From Anodontia alba (taxonomy: Eukaryota; Mollusca; Bivalvia; Lucinida; Lucinidae), in NCBI GenBank assembly GCA_964016985.1, contig OZ024824.1, positions 119,680,951-119,744,950 of the forward strand: DNA of 64,000 bases. The letters are read 5' to 3'. Shown here one piece after another: positions 1 through 11,592 of the stretch. A program made the translations under genes and the position numbers. Position 1 is the stretch's first letter; each line of letters starts with the position of its first letter. The notes beneath the pieces are model-generated. The model did not search any database. It had not been told where the DNA came from and worked only from the letters and a program-made list of their open reading frames with translations.

Positions 1-809
1 AAATGTTTTCTCGTTGTAAACAGTAGTAGAAAATCTACCAGGGGAAATTTTTTATAGCCGCCTTACGGCAAATAAAAGCCAACTGTTGCAGACGGTTGTA
101 TTGAGTCTATTCATGAGGTCTTATTAAAAAAAAAAACATTCCACAGTCCTAGCAGCTTTACAATAAATTGCATGTGTACATGTAATGTTCGAGTCAAAAC
201 ACGTTTTGCTAGACATAGAACAATTCAAGATTCGTTTGTGCGAAGTGCTCTACACGTCATAACTTCGCTTCTTCCTTCAACTGCACGATGGCGGGGTCGG
301 TCCTTAAACTAAATTATTGCTTCCTCCCCAGTCTATGTCAGCTGGTTGTTGCCTGACTATCAGTGGTCCGGTCACATGGTTCTATTTGTGGTTTTCTTGT
401 GTGTCTGGCTTTGGATCGTCATTGAGCCTTTTGCTTTGTTTCATCACAATGTTTTGAGTATATGCTTCATACACTGACATTTAACAAATGAGGTCAAAGT
501 CCCCAGAGCAAACCAAACATATATTTGCTTTTTAGATGCATCAAAGTTAGGAATGAAGGTTCGCGCGAGTAAAACCGGTTTGGGCACCACGTAGTTTTCC
601 TAGGCGTTCCAAGGCGGTTCCTCAGTTGTAGCTCTTCTTTGTTTGTGCGATGGTGGTAAGTGGCTTTTGTTCTGTTCTTATAATTTGTTTCTCATCCCTC
701 CTTCTGTTGGTGCTTAGTGATTGTGATATTCACTGAGTATCTTTACTTATGTTTTAACACGGAAAATAGATTTTAAGATTGTTTATATAAATATACTATC
801 TGCACATTA
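1..809. other. No gene seen; AT-rich DNA with diverged repeat traces
   Basis: No open frame with recognisable protein similarity or convincing splice signals was found. A stretch near 430-475 (TTTCATCACA followed by TGTTTTG) resembles 11790-11850, so at least part of this interval is a diverged dispersed repeat. Confidence 0.5.
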
Positions 810-1082
810 CATTACGAAAACATGGCTATTCAAATATATTGAAAATTTTACCACCAAAAAATGAAAATGTTCAGATAAATATTCTGATATTTTTCTTATT
901 TCCGCGCAAAAATATGGATTGTGGGTACTCGTTAGAATCGCCTTGCCGAGGCGGTTCTAACGAGTACCCACAATCTGTGGTTTTAAACAGAAAAAAAATA
1001 ATGTATACCCCTGTAAAGCCCAGTATTACTATATAAAAGTTGGGTTTAATGGGGTAAAATTATATAGTATGTTTTCGTGATG
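810..1082 (+). mobile_element. Foldback element family A, copy 1
   Basis: This is one of 13 copies of a 270-300 bp foldback element. It starts CATTACGAAAACATGGCTAT and ends with the inverse of CATCACGAAAACATGCC-type sequence. The centre (918-974) is a palindrome of about 57 bp built on ATTGTGGGTACTCGTTAGAA. The right flank carries the family hallmark, a run resembling CCCCTGTAAACCCCAGTTTT then TATATAAAAGTGGGGTTTAA. It has no coding capacity, so it is a non-autonomous MITE-like element whose transposase source is unknown. Confidence 0.85.
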
Positions 1083-1105
1083 ACATAACAGCTCTGAAAA
1101 CATAT

Positions 1106-1346
1106 GAACCGCCACGTGAGAACACGTACCTGGTGATATGCGCCCTGCAAAACCTCAAATCCAGTCTGCACATTCGTACAATCTGATCGTAGCATTCTCT
1201 GTCCACATTAAGAAACATGGCATCCTTGGCCATCCAAAATGCGCCCAGGGAGAAATCTGATCAGACTGCGTGAAATGTGCAGGCTGATCTAAATCGTCGT
1301 TGGGCTCATATGCCCGAAGGTAGGTTTTCTCACGTTGCAGCTCATG
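1106..1346. mobile_element. MITE-like repeat family F, copy 1
   Basis: The left end resembles CCACGTGAGAACACGTACCT and the right end AAGGTAGGTTTTCTCACGTT, which are imperfect inverses. The body contains the family phrases CATCCAAAATGCGCCCAG and AATCTGATCAGACTGCGTG. Related copies lie at 47185-47415, 56725-56905 and 30045-30262, and a split copy at 53318-53840. No protein is encoded. Confidence 0.65.
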
Positions 1347-1398
1347 TCACCAGCAATATTTCCGTAATAACCCTAAGTATTGGGGCAGATATACTTTT

Positions 1399-1465
1399 GC
1401 AAACAGTGTAGTCCCAGATCAGACACCACATAACGCGGCATCTGATCAGGGTCTACACTGTTTGC
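1399..1465. repeat. Short hairpin repeat family G, copy 1
   Basis: This 67-bp inverted repeat runs from GCAAACAGTGTAG to CTACACTGTTTGC, with CAGATCAGAC opposite a GTCTGATC-like arm. About eleven copies occur in the window, each folding into a single stem of roughly 30 bp. Confidence 0.8.
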
Positions 1466-2149
1466 CATACATATAATATTTTAAATGCATCAAGAGGTAG
1501 TAGAATGAATTATTACAAATTTTAGTACAAGAAAGGTAAGTAGATAAGGCTTCCCAATACTTAAAAAAGGTAAGAGAAAAGTCCAGGGAGTGCCACAATT
1601 ACAAACCGCAGCCCTTCCCAGACCTCAAGAGGAAAAGGAAACCGACAAATTCAAACAAGCACAAATTAAACAAACGTACGGAAAGCACTAAGATTAGCTC
1701 TCTCTTCCCAAGCGAGGTAATCGCAATACTAAAAGGACTGAAAAACACAAGAACAAAATGACACACGGAAAGACATACAAAACATCGCCTCGTAGAATAA
1801 ACCACAAAGCGACAAGGAGTAAGACTAACACCGGGACCACCGCCTTAGAACAGTCAGTAGAGTAAACCACCGAAGGGTTTAAAGCATTTTTACAGCTAGC
1901 TAACTTCACCCTGGATCTCGATGCTACTCTTAATACAGAAACATATAAAAATTCGATTCGCATAAAGGCTCCCAACTCAGTCAATGCATCAAAGCGAAAA
2001 CATAAAAATCAAATTAATCACTATAATAAACAAAGACGAGTACTCATGGCTAATTCTACTGTATGCCATTGTAAATGAAAACCAATAGTTGAACCACGGC
2101 GGGCCAAGCCAAAGATATATCGTTAAGTCCCAACCCACTGGTTAAAGCT

Positions 2150-3955
2150 TTACGAAGAGACCGTCATTGAGTCTGAGGCCCGAACCGTCGTCGTGCAATT
2201 AAAGAGTGAAGCATAGCCGTCAACAATGATTGGGTTGACTAGGCATGCAGTCTGCCGCATAATATCCAGGCTATAGCCAATTCTTTTATAACGGTTAATA
2301 AGTTTTCTGAATTGCTCCGAAAAGTTAGATTTACCTACAATTTTTTTAAATCTGTACACTAAGTCACCGTAAAATTCGGGTTCCGATATACCTTGTTGCA
2401 GAAGTGTTTTCAGACTGACGCTATATTTTTCTAACAAGGCACTGTGTCTGCGATAAAATTTCAAAAACGCCTTACGATGTTTAAAATAACAATCGCCCTG
2501 CCTAAGCAGTTTAGCAGTAAGGGCTTTATTACGGTAGTTAAAGTCATTAAGATTTGAAGAAGCTCTGGCGAATCTAATAAGCTGAGATATGTAAACCCCA
2601 TATGAGTTACGCCGGGGGACATCGCCATCCAGAAAAGGGAAATTGACTATATCAAAATCAAAATCGTCCCGTTTATCATAAATTTTGGTGGAAACTGTAC
2701 CATTAGATATACATAGATTCAAATCCAAAAAAGGTGCCTCGGTATCGGAAGAATTGGCTCTATTTAATTGGAGTTCTGTAGGGTATATCCGGTCTACCAT
2801 TCGGTCAAAGTTGAATATTGTCAATATTTAATAAATCGACAAGGTATCTAGAAGTTTAATTGAAAGCCTCAATAATGTCAGCCTGATTTTCACGTGAGGG
2901 AGACTTCATGAAATCTCTCTCATAACAAAAAAGAAACAAATCTGCAACAAGAGGAGCACAATTAGTTCCCATCGGAATACCAATAGTTTGCCTATAAAGT
3001 TTAGTTCCAAACCTAATAAAAATATTATCCAAAAGATAAACAAGGGCATCACAGACTTTTTGACACGACCATAAATTGTGATTATTATATACATCAGAAG
3101 TGAAAAAAGCATATTCTTCGTTGCAAGCCAAATATTGGGTATTCTCCCGAATAAACGTTCGGTTAATTAAATCAATAAGTTTATCTTTTATAAGATGATG
3201 AGGTAACGTAGTATACAGTGTAGAAAAATTATATGTAGACAATTTAGAAGCCTGAAAGGTTTTAGATTTGAATTTATTGAGAACCTCATTAGAATTTTTA
3301 ATTGACCAGAAATAGTTAATTCCGTCGCTTTCGTAAACAGTACCATAGTATCTAATCCAATGATTTTTTAACAGCTGTAAGGCATGAAGTTAGCAGTTTG
3401 GACAAAACAGTAGTCGTACATGAACTAGAATTAGCAATGAAACGTGCTTTATTAGGTCGTTTATGAAGTTTCGGTAACCAATATAACGTAGGAAGTCTGT
3501 CTTGCTTTTCTTTAATACTCACTGCAAACTTAGCAGTAATATCGATGGAAAGGGTATAGACAATAGATCTCTCGTCAGTAGAAATCCGTTCATACATTTT
3601 GGTACTACCAAGTTCTTGTATTAGAGTATTGATATAATAATCGTTTAAAATTGCCATTTTTGCGCTTACCATTGGATCGTTTATTACGTTTTCTAATATC
3701 CAAAAGGGAAAAAGCATCGAAATCCGGCATTTTAGAAATATTTCCTTCATGGTAAATATTATCATTAAATCTAAGTGGAAAAGGGGTTTGTAAACGTTTA
3801 ATCCATTTAAGTTCAAGTTCATGTCTTAAAATATTTTTGAATCTTTCGGTAGAATTGGACTTGTGTAAAATGTTTTTCAACAGGTTGAACCAAAACTTTT
3901 CTAGATGATCATAAATGACCAGTACTCCGGAAATGTTGGTAAAGAAACGTATCAT
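2150..3955 (-). pseudogene. PLE-A reverse transcriptase core (broken)
   Basis: Three main frame fragments make up this region. Fragment 3955-3605 contains ELELKWIKRLQTPFPLRFND. Fragment 3822-3352 contains LPKLHKRPNKARFIANSS, the PLE-diagnostic KLHK-like region before RT motif 1. Fragment 3242-2856 contains YNFSTLYTTLPH and GIPMGTNCAPLVADLF. The thumb/C-terminal fragment 2824-2150 contains YDKRDDFDFDIVNFPF and [14 protein letters not shown]. Near 2835-2865 the RT active site reads SRYLVDLLNID, so the first catalytic Asp of YLDD is Val, and an in-frame TAA lies just before it. Frame changes between fragments add to the damage, so this copy cannot encode an active enzyme. Confidence 0.85.
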
Positions 3956-3964
3956 TTTTCTTTG

Positions 3965-4310
3965 CTTTTTTTATTTTAAGCAAATGTTCCTTAAACCTTG
4001 TTTTAAGGGCCCGTTTGGTCTGTCCAACATACTGCATTCCTCAGCCTCCTTCGCTGCAAGTGAGAACATATATAACATCCTCTAATTTTCATTCTAAATC
4101 AGAGTTGTTTACAACTGAAAATTGACTATGATTAACTGAAGAAATTATAGTTGTCCGACAAATTAAATGATTGCAGCAGGTGCAGCTCTTGGCATTGCAC
4201 TTGGAAATATTAGGGTACATACTGTTCCTTTTATACGGATTCTTATATTTTAGAAGTATGGGAGATTTAATAGGAGAAAGCCTAATTCTAAGGTGATTAC
4301 AGAAAATATT
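3965..4310 (-). pseudogene. PLE-A N-terminal Cys-rich motif and GIY-YIG nuclease
   Basis: Translating the minus strand gives SKCNAKSCTCCNHLICRTT (about 4203-4147), a compact Cys/His cluster. It is followed at about 4100-3970 by VIYVLTCSEGG and MQYVGQTKRALKTRFKEHL, matching the two halves of a GIY-YIG domain (VIYVL for GIY, YVGQT for YIG). A TGA/TAG-type break interrupts the domain between the halves. It lies upstream of the RT in the same transcriptional sense, so the nuclease is N-terminal. In PLEs this domain makes the target nick that primes reverse transcription. Confidence 0.75.
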
Positions 4311-4924
4311 ATAATTGGAAGCGCCATATAAATTTATAGATGATACAAAGGTGAAACGTTAACAGTAGGTAACAGAGAGTTAAATCTAGCAGTTAAACGG
4401 GGAATCTGTAAAGAAGAAGCAAAATGTAGCCTAATAGGAGAAATAGTAATTTTTAATCTGTTAGTGATACTCATATATTTGTATAGGAAGTAATACCATT
4501 AGATAAAAAGCAGTATTCGTACCGGCTATTATAGGCAGTAAGTAGCGATGCAAACAGGCGGTAGAACCGATACATTCAGAGTATAGCAACAACCGACAAT
4601 ACATAACTAAGTCAAATACAAGTCCAAAGAAACGTAAAGTAAAAAATTGTTATAAACGGGATACGAATACCGGTAAATATCTAACCTTCAATGAGGTATA
4701 AATTAGAATCATGAGGAAGGGGATTACGAAAGGTGATTGTAAAGTGCAAACGCTGGCACTTGAAATAATAACACCACGGCTTACGGCTATTACGGTAGGA
4801 ATCAGTTAATTGATGCACTGTTTAACACTCGCTTAAAAGTGAAATAAACCGTCTAGGGATCGTATGCATTTGTGTTAACTACAATGCTGCTATATGTAGC
4901 GTCTCAATAAAATTGAGAATTCGT

Positions 4925-4926
<2 letters not shown>

Positions 4927-4970
<44 letters not shown>

Positions 4971-4972
4971 TC
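4927..4972. repeat. Poly-T followed by (GT)n
   Basis: A pure run of about 32 T is followed by a short GT stretch. It sits beside the uncertain 5' edge of PLE-A and may be a remnant poly-A tail of a minus-strand retroposon or a simple slippage tract. Confidence 0.8.
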
Positions 4973-5149
4973 TTTGTTTCCAAGGACAACTTTCATAGAG
5001 TTTATTAGAAAAATCCCAAAACAGATAGACTACATGGTTATAATATGGAAAGCACTATCTGCTGAACTCAACACATTGTTTCTGTTTAGTCCTTAATTTT
5101 TCTTCATTATAGATTTTACCTGTGATTTTTTTTTGTTGCCTGTAATGAT

Positions 5150-5690
5150 TCTTAGATAAGTTGAAGACTTCCACGCAGACCGAACAAATGTATGTTTTTA
5201 CCACCGTGGAAGCTGAGGGCGAGGGCTCGTATCCTGTAAAGCTAGCTTAGCACCCCACCTCAAGTAATTTATTACTGACCGTTCCAAGACGGCACTTTCA
5301 TGTGGTATTTTTAAACGTTCTTTAGTGGTTTACTTACAAATGCGTTTTTTTAAACACTTTGTAAGTTAAGGTATATTCATTACGTTTGGGTAACAGAGTT
5401 GCCATTTGGATAGCCATCTGGCCACTTTGTGGGAAAGCAACTGTCCGTTTGGCTTTCCGCTAGTGATGTTTCCATTAGGGTCTAATTATTTCGTGTTTGT
5501 GTGTTTCTTTCCCTTTGATGTCTCTGATGGGAGGTGTGAGATAATTGTATCGGTTCCTCTTCTATTTTGCTACCATTTTTGGAAAGGACTGCCCACTCTA
5601 CTTGAGATTCTTTTCTTTCGTGGCTGTTCAATTGTATTAGTCTGTCTTTCCCTTTGATGTTGTGAGCTGGATGTGGATATGATGTAATCA
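5150..5690 (+). mobile_element. Retroelement 3'-UTR-like repeat family R2, diverged copy
   Basis: Shared landmarks with 46235-46660, and with 42076-42300 and 58640-58930 in reverse, include GAACAAATG, ACCACCGTGGAAGCTGAGGG, CACCCCACCTCAAGTAAT, the block TTTGGATAGCC, and CCCTTTGATGTCT. A short part (GTTCYAAGGCGG-type) resembles the PLE-A 3' UTR, so R2 is probably the tail of a related PLE subfamily. It is noncoding. Confidence 0.6.
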
Positions 5691-5876
5691 GTTTCTTACT
5701 TCACCTATTTAGTTTGCACTGTTTTGAAAACTAGTCGCAAGAGATATAGATATTTTAAAAACATTTTACAAGCTATTAACTAGTCTTAAATAATGTATAA
5801 CGCCATATAGTGAAATGCTTGCTATCATGTTATCTTATTTCTTGACAGTCGTATGAAAAATGCATATACGAACTAC

Positions 5877-6388
5877 AAAAAAGGAAAGAGAAAAGTTCAG
5901 GGAGTGCCACAATCACAAACCGCAGCCCTTCTCAGACATCAAGAGGAAGAGGAAACCGACAGATAAAAAAAAACACAAATCGATCAAACACTCTCTCTTC
6001 CCCAAGCGAGGTAATCGCAATGTTATAAGGACTGAAAAACACAAGAATAAAATGGCACAAGGTAAGACATACAACAAATCGCCTCGCAGAATAAGCCACA
6101 AAGCACCAAAGAGTATGACTAACACCGGGACCACCGCCTTAGAACGGTCAGTAGAGTAAACCACCGAGGGTTTAAAGCACTTTTACAGCTAGCCAACTTC
6201 ACCCTGGGTTCCGATGCAACTCTTAATACAGAAATACATAAAAATTCGATTCGCATTAAGGCTCCCAACTCAGTCCATGCATCAAAGCGAAAACATAAAG
6301 ATCAAATTAATCACTATAATAAACAAAGACGAGTACTCATGGGTACTTCTACTGTATGCCAGAGTAAATGAAAACCAATAGTTGACAA
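5877..6388 (-). mobile_element. PLE-A 3'-UTR copy (5'-truncated)
   Basis: It matches the 3' UTR of the 1568-4900 element closely, with GGAAAGAGAAAAGTTCAGGG at the 3' end, CTAGCCAACTTCACCCTGGG in the middle and ACCAATAGTTGAC at the truncation point. It has no coding sequence. Apparent open frames here are fortuitous UTR readings. Confidence 0.85.
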
Positions 6389-7485
6389 GACATTTAACAT
6401 ATAGCCATATTAGATAAATCACCGGCACCACATTTTTGACGTCATAGAATTTGTTTTATATGTATTAAAGATACTGCCTTACGATAAGATCTTTTGATTC
6501 TAATGTTGTTTTTTTCATGCCCAGAAGGCATGGCCTTTTTAATCGGAACGGTTGCAAATGATCATGTAACAATTTTTGCAAACCTATCACATTTTCAAAC
6601 AATTTCAAATAAATGCATATGTAGGTAGTAAATGTACATTCATGAAAATATCATCTTCTGTGATTTATGTGGCACTCCCTGAATTATTTTATACCTATAG
6701 AGGTTATTGCTGTGGGATACTTAACTGAAGTATGAGTTTTTTCTATAAGTATTAGCCAGAAGTGAAAGTACCATCTGATGAGAACGGAGATAATACGTAT
6801 CTCAGTACAGTGAAGATTCCCGCCTTTGCGGGGAATAACTCATCAAAGTACATGCAGATTCTGGTATCAACAATAGCTGCAAGGAAGGCCAATAACTTGT
6901 CTTTAAATTCTTAGAACAAGTTTTGAGTTACATAGCTGATATGTAGACCTTTATACAAAATTTTGCCAAACAACCATCATATTGTATTCGCGCGTTTTTA
7001 TGTTTTATTTATTTTTTTATTTATTTATTTTGCGTGGGGGAGGGGGTCTTCGTATTTTCTTCTTTTGTGTTTTGTGCTGATGAATAAAATTAATAGAAAA
7101 AAAAATGACTGTTACTGTCGATTATTTCTTCCCAATAATTTAGCTGTTGAAAGGAGCAATGTCTTACAATATATTACCATTGGTACAGCTGAGACACAGC
7201 GGCATCATACATTCTTTTTTTTTTTTGTAATGATAAATACTGCTTAGGTGTCGTCAATGTCAGGTAAACCGCATTGCCACCTTCCTATATTTCACGACGA
7301 TGGCTCGGGATTCCGACTAAAACACGGCTCAAAGTAATACTTTACCTTGCTAGTCTGTGTTTCTACTGGCCAGTTTTGCCTGTTCTCCGTATTTGTAAAT
7401 GGTTCAACAGATATATGTATTTCACCACTGTGTTGTTTACATAAAGAAAAAAACTCTTAATCGCTGAACACAATCCCCAAAAGAA
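6389..7485. other. No gene seen; AT-rich intergenic DNA with a small (TTTA)n tract
   Basis: No recognisable protein, RNA gene or family repeat was seen. TTTATT-rich simple sequence lies near 7000-7030 and a T-run near 7211-7227. Confidence 0.5.
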
Positions 7486-10430
7486 GAACAAGAGGGCCAT
7501 GATGGCCCTGTAACGCTCACCTGAGCAACATAGCACTTTGAGAGCCTGATCTAGAACTGATCAAGGCAAACATTCTGATCAAAGTTCGAAATGATTATAT
7601 TAACAAGTAAGACAATGTAGCATGTCTAATGGACTGTGAAATAAAGGTCAAGGTCAAATATGGATGACTGCACTCAAGAGGCCATGCTAAGATGTATGCA
7701 TGTACTAAGTATCACTGGCTGTAGGAGCAATAAGGACTGAGAAAATGACCAAAACACAAACACTTCACAAGTACCAAATATCACTCTGTAGGACCAATAA
7801 GTACTGAGAAACTGACCTAAATGGAAAAACTTAAGAGTCACTGGACAGAAAGCTATACATCACTTTGAAATCATCAAGACAAACATTTTGAACAAGATTC
7901 ATGATGATCACTTCAAAAATGTGACCTCTAGAGCATCAACAAGGGTTTCCTTTGATTTGGCCAGGTGAACTACTTTTTGATATCAAGTGACCCAGTTTTA
8001 AACTAGACCTAGAAATCAAGACAAACATTTTGAGCAATATTTATGATGATTATTTCAAACATGTGACCTCTGGAGTAGTTTTCTGCTGATTTGGCCAGGT
8101 CACCTAGTTTTTGATCCCATGTGACCCAGTTTAAAACTTGACCTAGAAATCATCAGGACAAACATTTTGAGCAAGATTCATGATGACAGCTTCAAAAATG
8201 TGACCGCTAGAGTGTTAACAAGGCTTTCAGCTGTTTTGGCCAGGTGACCTAGTTTTTTACCCAAGTGACCCAGTTTCAAACTTGACCTAGAAATCATCAA
8301 GACAAACATGTTGAGCAAGATTCATAATGATTGCTTGAAAAATGTGACCACTAGAGTGTAAACAAGGTTTTCCGCTGATCTGGCCAGGTGACCTAGTTTT
8401 TAACCCAAGATGATACAGTTTGAAACCTGACCTAAAAATCATCAAGACAAACATTTTGAGCAAAATGCATGATGATTGCTTAAAAAGTGTGACCGCTAGA
8501 GTGTTAACAAGGTTTTCTGCTGATTTGGCCCGGTGACCTAGTTTTTGACTCCAAATGACCCAGTTTCGAACTTGACCTAGAACTCATCAAGGCAAACATT
8601 TTGAGCAAGATTCATGATGATTGATTGAAAAATGTGACCGCTAGAGTGATAACAAGATTTTACGCTGATTTTGCCAGGTGACCTAGTTTTTGACCCCAGG
8701 TGTTCCAGTTTCAAACTTGACCTAGAAATCATCAAGACAAATATACTCAGCCAGATTCATGATGATTGCTTCAAAAGTGTGACCGCTAGAGTGTTAACAA
8801 GGTTTTCTGCTGATTTGGTCCCGTGACCTAGTTTTTGATTCCAAGTGACCCAGTTTCGAACTTGACCTAGATTTAATAGAGGCAAACATTTTAAGCAAGT
8901 TTCATCAAGATTGAGTCAAAACTATGACCTCTAGAGTGTTAACAAGTTTTTTCTTTGATTTGACCTGGTGACCTTGTTTTTGACCCCAAGTAACATAGTT
9001 TCAAACATATCCTAGAACTCATCAAGACAAACTTTTGAGCAAGATTTATGATTATTGCTTCAAAAATGTGACCGCTAGAGTGTTTACAAGGTTTTCTGCT
9101 GGTTTAGCCTGGTGACCTAGTTTTTCACACCACGTGACCCAGTTTCAATTTTGACCTAGAAATCATCAAGACAATCACTTTGAGCAAGATTCATGATGAA
9201 AAATGTGACTGCTAGCGTGTTAATAAGGTTTTCTGCTGATTTGGCCCGGTGACCTAGTTTTTGATTCCAAGTGACCCAGTTTCAAACTTGACCTAGAAAT
9301 CATCAAGACAAACATTTTGAGCAAGATTCATGATGATTGCTTGAAAAATGTGACCGCTAGAGTGTTAACAAGGTTTTCTGCTGATTTGGTCCAGTGACCT
9401 AGTTTTTTACTCCAAGTGACCCAGTCTCGAACTTGACCTAGATATCATCAAGACAAACATTTTGAGCAAGATTCATGATGATTGCTTAAAAAATGTGACC
9501 GCTAGAGTGTTAACAAGGTTTTCTGCTGGTTTCGCCTGGTGACCTAGTTTTTCACACCACGTGACCCAGTTTCAATTTTGACCTAGAAATCATTAAGACA
9601 ATCACTTTGAGCAAGATTCATGATGATTGCTTGAAAAATGTGACTGCTAGCGTGTTAACAAGGTTTTCTGCTGATTTGGCCCGGTGACCTAGTTTTTGAT
9701 TCCAAGTGACCCAATTTCAAACTTGACCTAGAAATCATCAAGACAAACATTTTGAGCAAGATTCATAATGATTGCTTGAAAAATGTGACCGCTAGAGTGT
9801 TAACAAGGTTTTCTGCTGATTTGGTCCAGTGACCTAGTTTTTCACTCCAAGTGACCCAGTCTCGAACTTGACCTAGATATCATCAAGACAAACATTTTGA
9901 GCAAGAATCATGATGATTGCTTAAAAAATGTGACCGCTAGAGTGTTAACAAGGTTTTCTGCTGATTTGGCCCGGTGACCTAGTTTTTGACCCCAAGTGAC
10001 CCAGTTTCGAACCTGACCTAGACATCATCAAGACAAACATACTGAGCAAGATTCAAGGTTTTCTGCTGATCTGGCCCAGTGACCTAGCTTTTGACCCCAA
10101 GTGACCCAGTTTCGAGCTTGAACTATATTTAATAGAGGCAAACAGTTTGAGCAAGTTTCATCAAGTTCGGGTCAAAACTATGACCTCTAGAGTGTTAACA
10201 AGTTTTTCCTTTGATTTGACCTGGTGACCTAGTTTTTGACCCCAAGTAACCCACTATCGAACTTGACCTTGATTTCATAGAGGCAAACATTCTGACCAAG
10301 TTTCATCAAGATTGGGTCAAAACTGTGACCTCTAGAGTGTTAATAAACTAATTGTTGACGACGAACGACGGACGACGGACATAGGGTGATGACAATAGCT
10401 CACTCTGAGCTTTTGCTCAGGTGAGCTAAA
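7486..10430. mobile_element. Tandem-core repetitive element with terminal inverted repeats
   Basis: Perfect 14-bp inverted sequences GCTCACCTGAGCAA (7515-7528) and its complement (10413-10426) bound the array. The core is about 17-18 imperfect units of roughly 140-150 bp. Each unit contains TGACCTAGTTTTTGACCC, GTGACCCAGTTT, ATCATCAAGACAAACATTTT and TGTGACCGCTAGAGTGTTAA. The right flank has ACGACGGACGACGGACATAG then GGGTGATGACAATAGCTCAC. The plan of short unique flanks around a tandem core resembles bivalve 'pearl'/Helitron-associated non-autonomous elements; that assignment is inference. It has no coding capacity. Confidence 0.8.
9085..9960. repeat. Higher-order duplication inside the tandem core
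   Basis: Three consecutive units recur as a block. The marker TTTTTCACACCACGTG appears at 9121 and again at 9548 (427 bp apart). The following two units match in order: one with CCCGGTGACCTAGTTTTTGA, then one with TCCAGTGACCTAG and CCCAGTCTCGAAC. This indicates segmental amplification of a trimer, not independent single-unit slippage. Confidence 0.8.
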
Positions 10431-10735
10431 AAGAAGAAAAAGTAGGGCTTAAAGTTGTGAAACGACAAAAATATTTAAGTTGATTGGATACATTCGGTAA
10501 ATTTTCCATCATTCTTCACAAGAGAGACAACTTAAAAGACATTGTTATTTTCCTTCCCACAAAACCCTTCTGAAAAGGCATTTCTCCTTTCCACCAAACA
10601 CCTTTTGAAAAGGCATCTACTCTAAAAGGAATAAATCTGACCTTCTGGAGAGCCAAACATCTCGTTTTTGAGTATATTGCTTTTCCAAAGGTGGGGAGGG
10701 AATATTTTGCTACTTACCTCCCCTGAAAGTTTTCT
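10431..10735. other. No gene seen
   Basis: Short phrases such as CCTTCTGAAAAGGCATTTCTC recur in diverged form at 20975-21070, 23600-23700, 35820-35940 and 44470-44600, so this is probably a worn dispersed repeat. Confidence 0.45.
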
Positions 10736-10739
10736 GCAA

Positions 10740-11592
10740 CCAGGTATATCGGAACCAGAATTTTACGATGACTTAGTGTACAGATATAGAAAAATTGTGG
10801 GGAAAATCTAACTTTTCGGAACAATTCAGAAACTTAATTAACCGTTATAAAAGAATTAGCTATAACCTGGATATTTTGCAGCAGTCTGCATGCCTATTTA
10901 TCGATCCAATCATTGTTGATGGCTATGCTTCATGCTTTAATTGCACGTCAGCGGTTCGGGTTTCAGACTCAATGATGACCTGTTCCTAAAATTTTAATCA
11001 GTGGGTTAGGGCTTGACGATATGTCTTTGGTTTGGCCCGCCGTGGTTCAACTATTGGTTTTCATTTACTCTGGCACACAGAAGAATTAGCCATGAATACT
11101 CGTATTTGTTTATCATAGTGATTAATTTGATTTTTATTTTTTCGCTGTGATGCATTGACTAAGTTGGGAGCCTTTTAGGAAACGATTTTTTATGTCTTTT
11201 TTGTACTTAAGTACGAGTTGCATCGGGTCCCAGGGTGAAGTTGGCTGGCCGTAAAAGTGCTTTAAACCTTCCCGACCCACACCCCGGTGGTTTATTCTAC
11301 TGCCGTTCTAAGATAGGTGTCCCGGTATTGGTTTTACTCTTTATTTTGTTTTATGGCTTATTCTACGAGGGGATTTGTTTATAGTCTTGCCTTGTATTCT
11401 TTTGTCATTTTATCATTGTGATACTCTTACTTGAGGAAGACGGAGCTAATCTTAGTGGTTTCTTTTTTTTTTTTTTTTTTTTTTTTTTTTGTACGTTTGT
11501 TGGATTTGCGCTTATTTGGTTTGTCTGTTTTCTCTTCCTCTTGGTGTCTATAATGGGATGTGGCAAGTGATTGTGGCACTCCCTGGACTTTT
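10740..11592 (+). mobile_element. PLE-A copy, 5'-truncated, with RT C terminus and 3' UTR
   Basis: On the + strand it begins in the RT thumb ([17 protein letters not shown]), shifts frame at about 10795, then reads [20 protein letters not shown] and PIIVDGYASCFNCTS before the stop near 10989. The family 3' UTR follows, from GGTTCAACTATTGGTTTTCA to TTGTGGCACTCCCTGGACTT. A T-run (11461-11490) interrupts the UTR. The orientation is opposite to the copies at 1568-6388. Confidence 0.85.

Larger units (their letters stand above)
1568..4900 (-). mobile_element. Penelope-like retroelement with N-terminal GIY-YIG (family PLE-A), nearly full length, inactivated
   Basis: Reading leftward, the order is: a Cys-rich motif (4163-4203), a GIY-YIG nuclease (about 3970-4100), a linker (3605-3955), reverse transcriptase with the KLHK-type motif LPKLHKRP (about 3460), the fingers/palm block, the thumb (to 2150), and a 3' UTR of roughly 580 bp ending near 1568. 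A nuclease upstream of the RT is the permuted order described for Naiad-type PLEs; canonical Penelope elements carry it at the C terminus. The coding region is broken by stops and frameshifts, and the catalytic YLDD reads YLVD. The 3' UTR recurs in at least nine other places here. The 5' end is uncertain; 4450-4900 shows no clear boundary before the poly-T at 4927. Confidence 0.85.

Noticed and set aside
5860..6164. Lys/Arg-rich 99-codon frame and its hydrophobic antisense partner
   Set aside because: Both lie wholly in the PLE-A 3' UTR; similar frames recur in every UTR copy (1599-1984, 14084-14461, 42267-42706, 43125-43660) with inconsistent frames.
7900..10350. Regular repeats as a possible CRISPR array
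   Set aside because: Units are about 145 bp, imperfect and contiguous with no short repeat/unique spacer alternation, and the genome is clearly eukaryotic.
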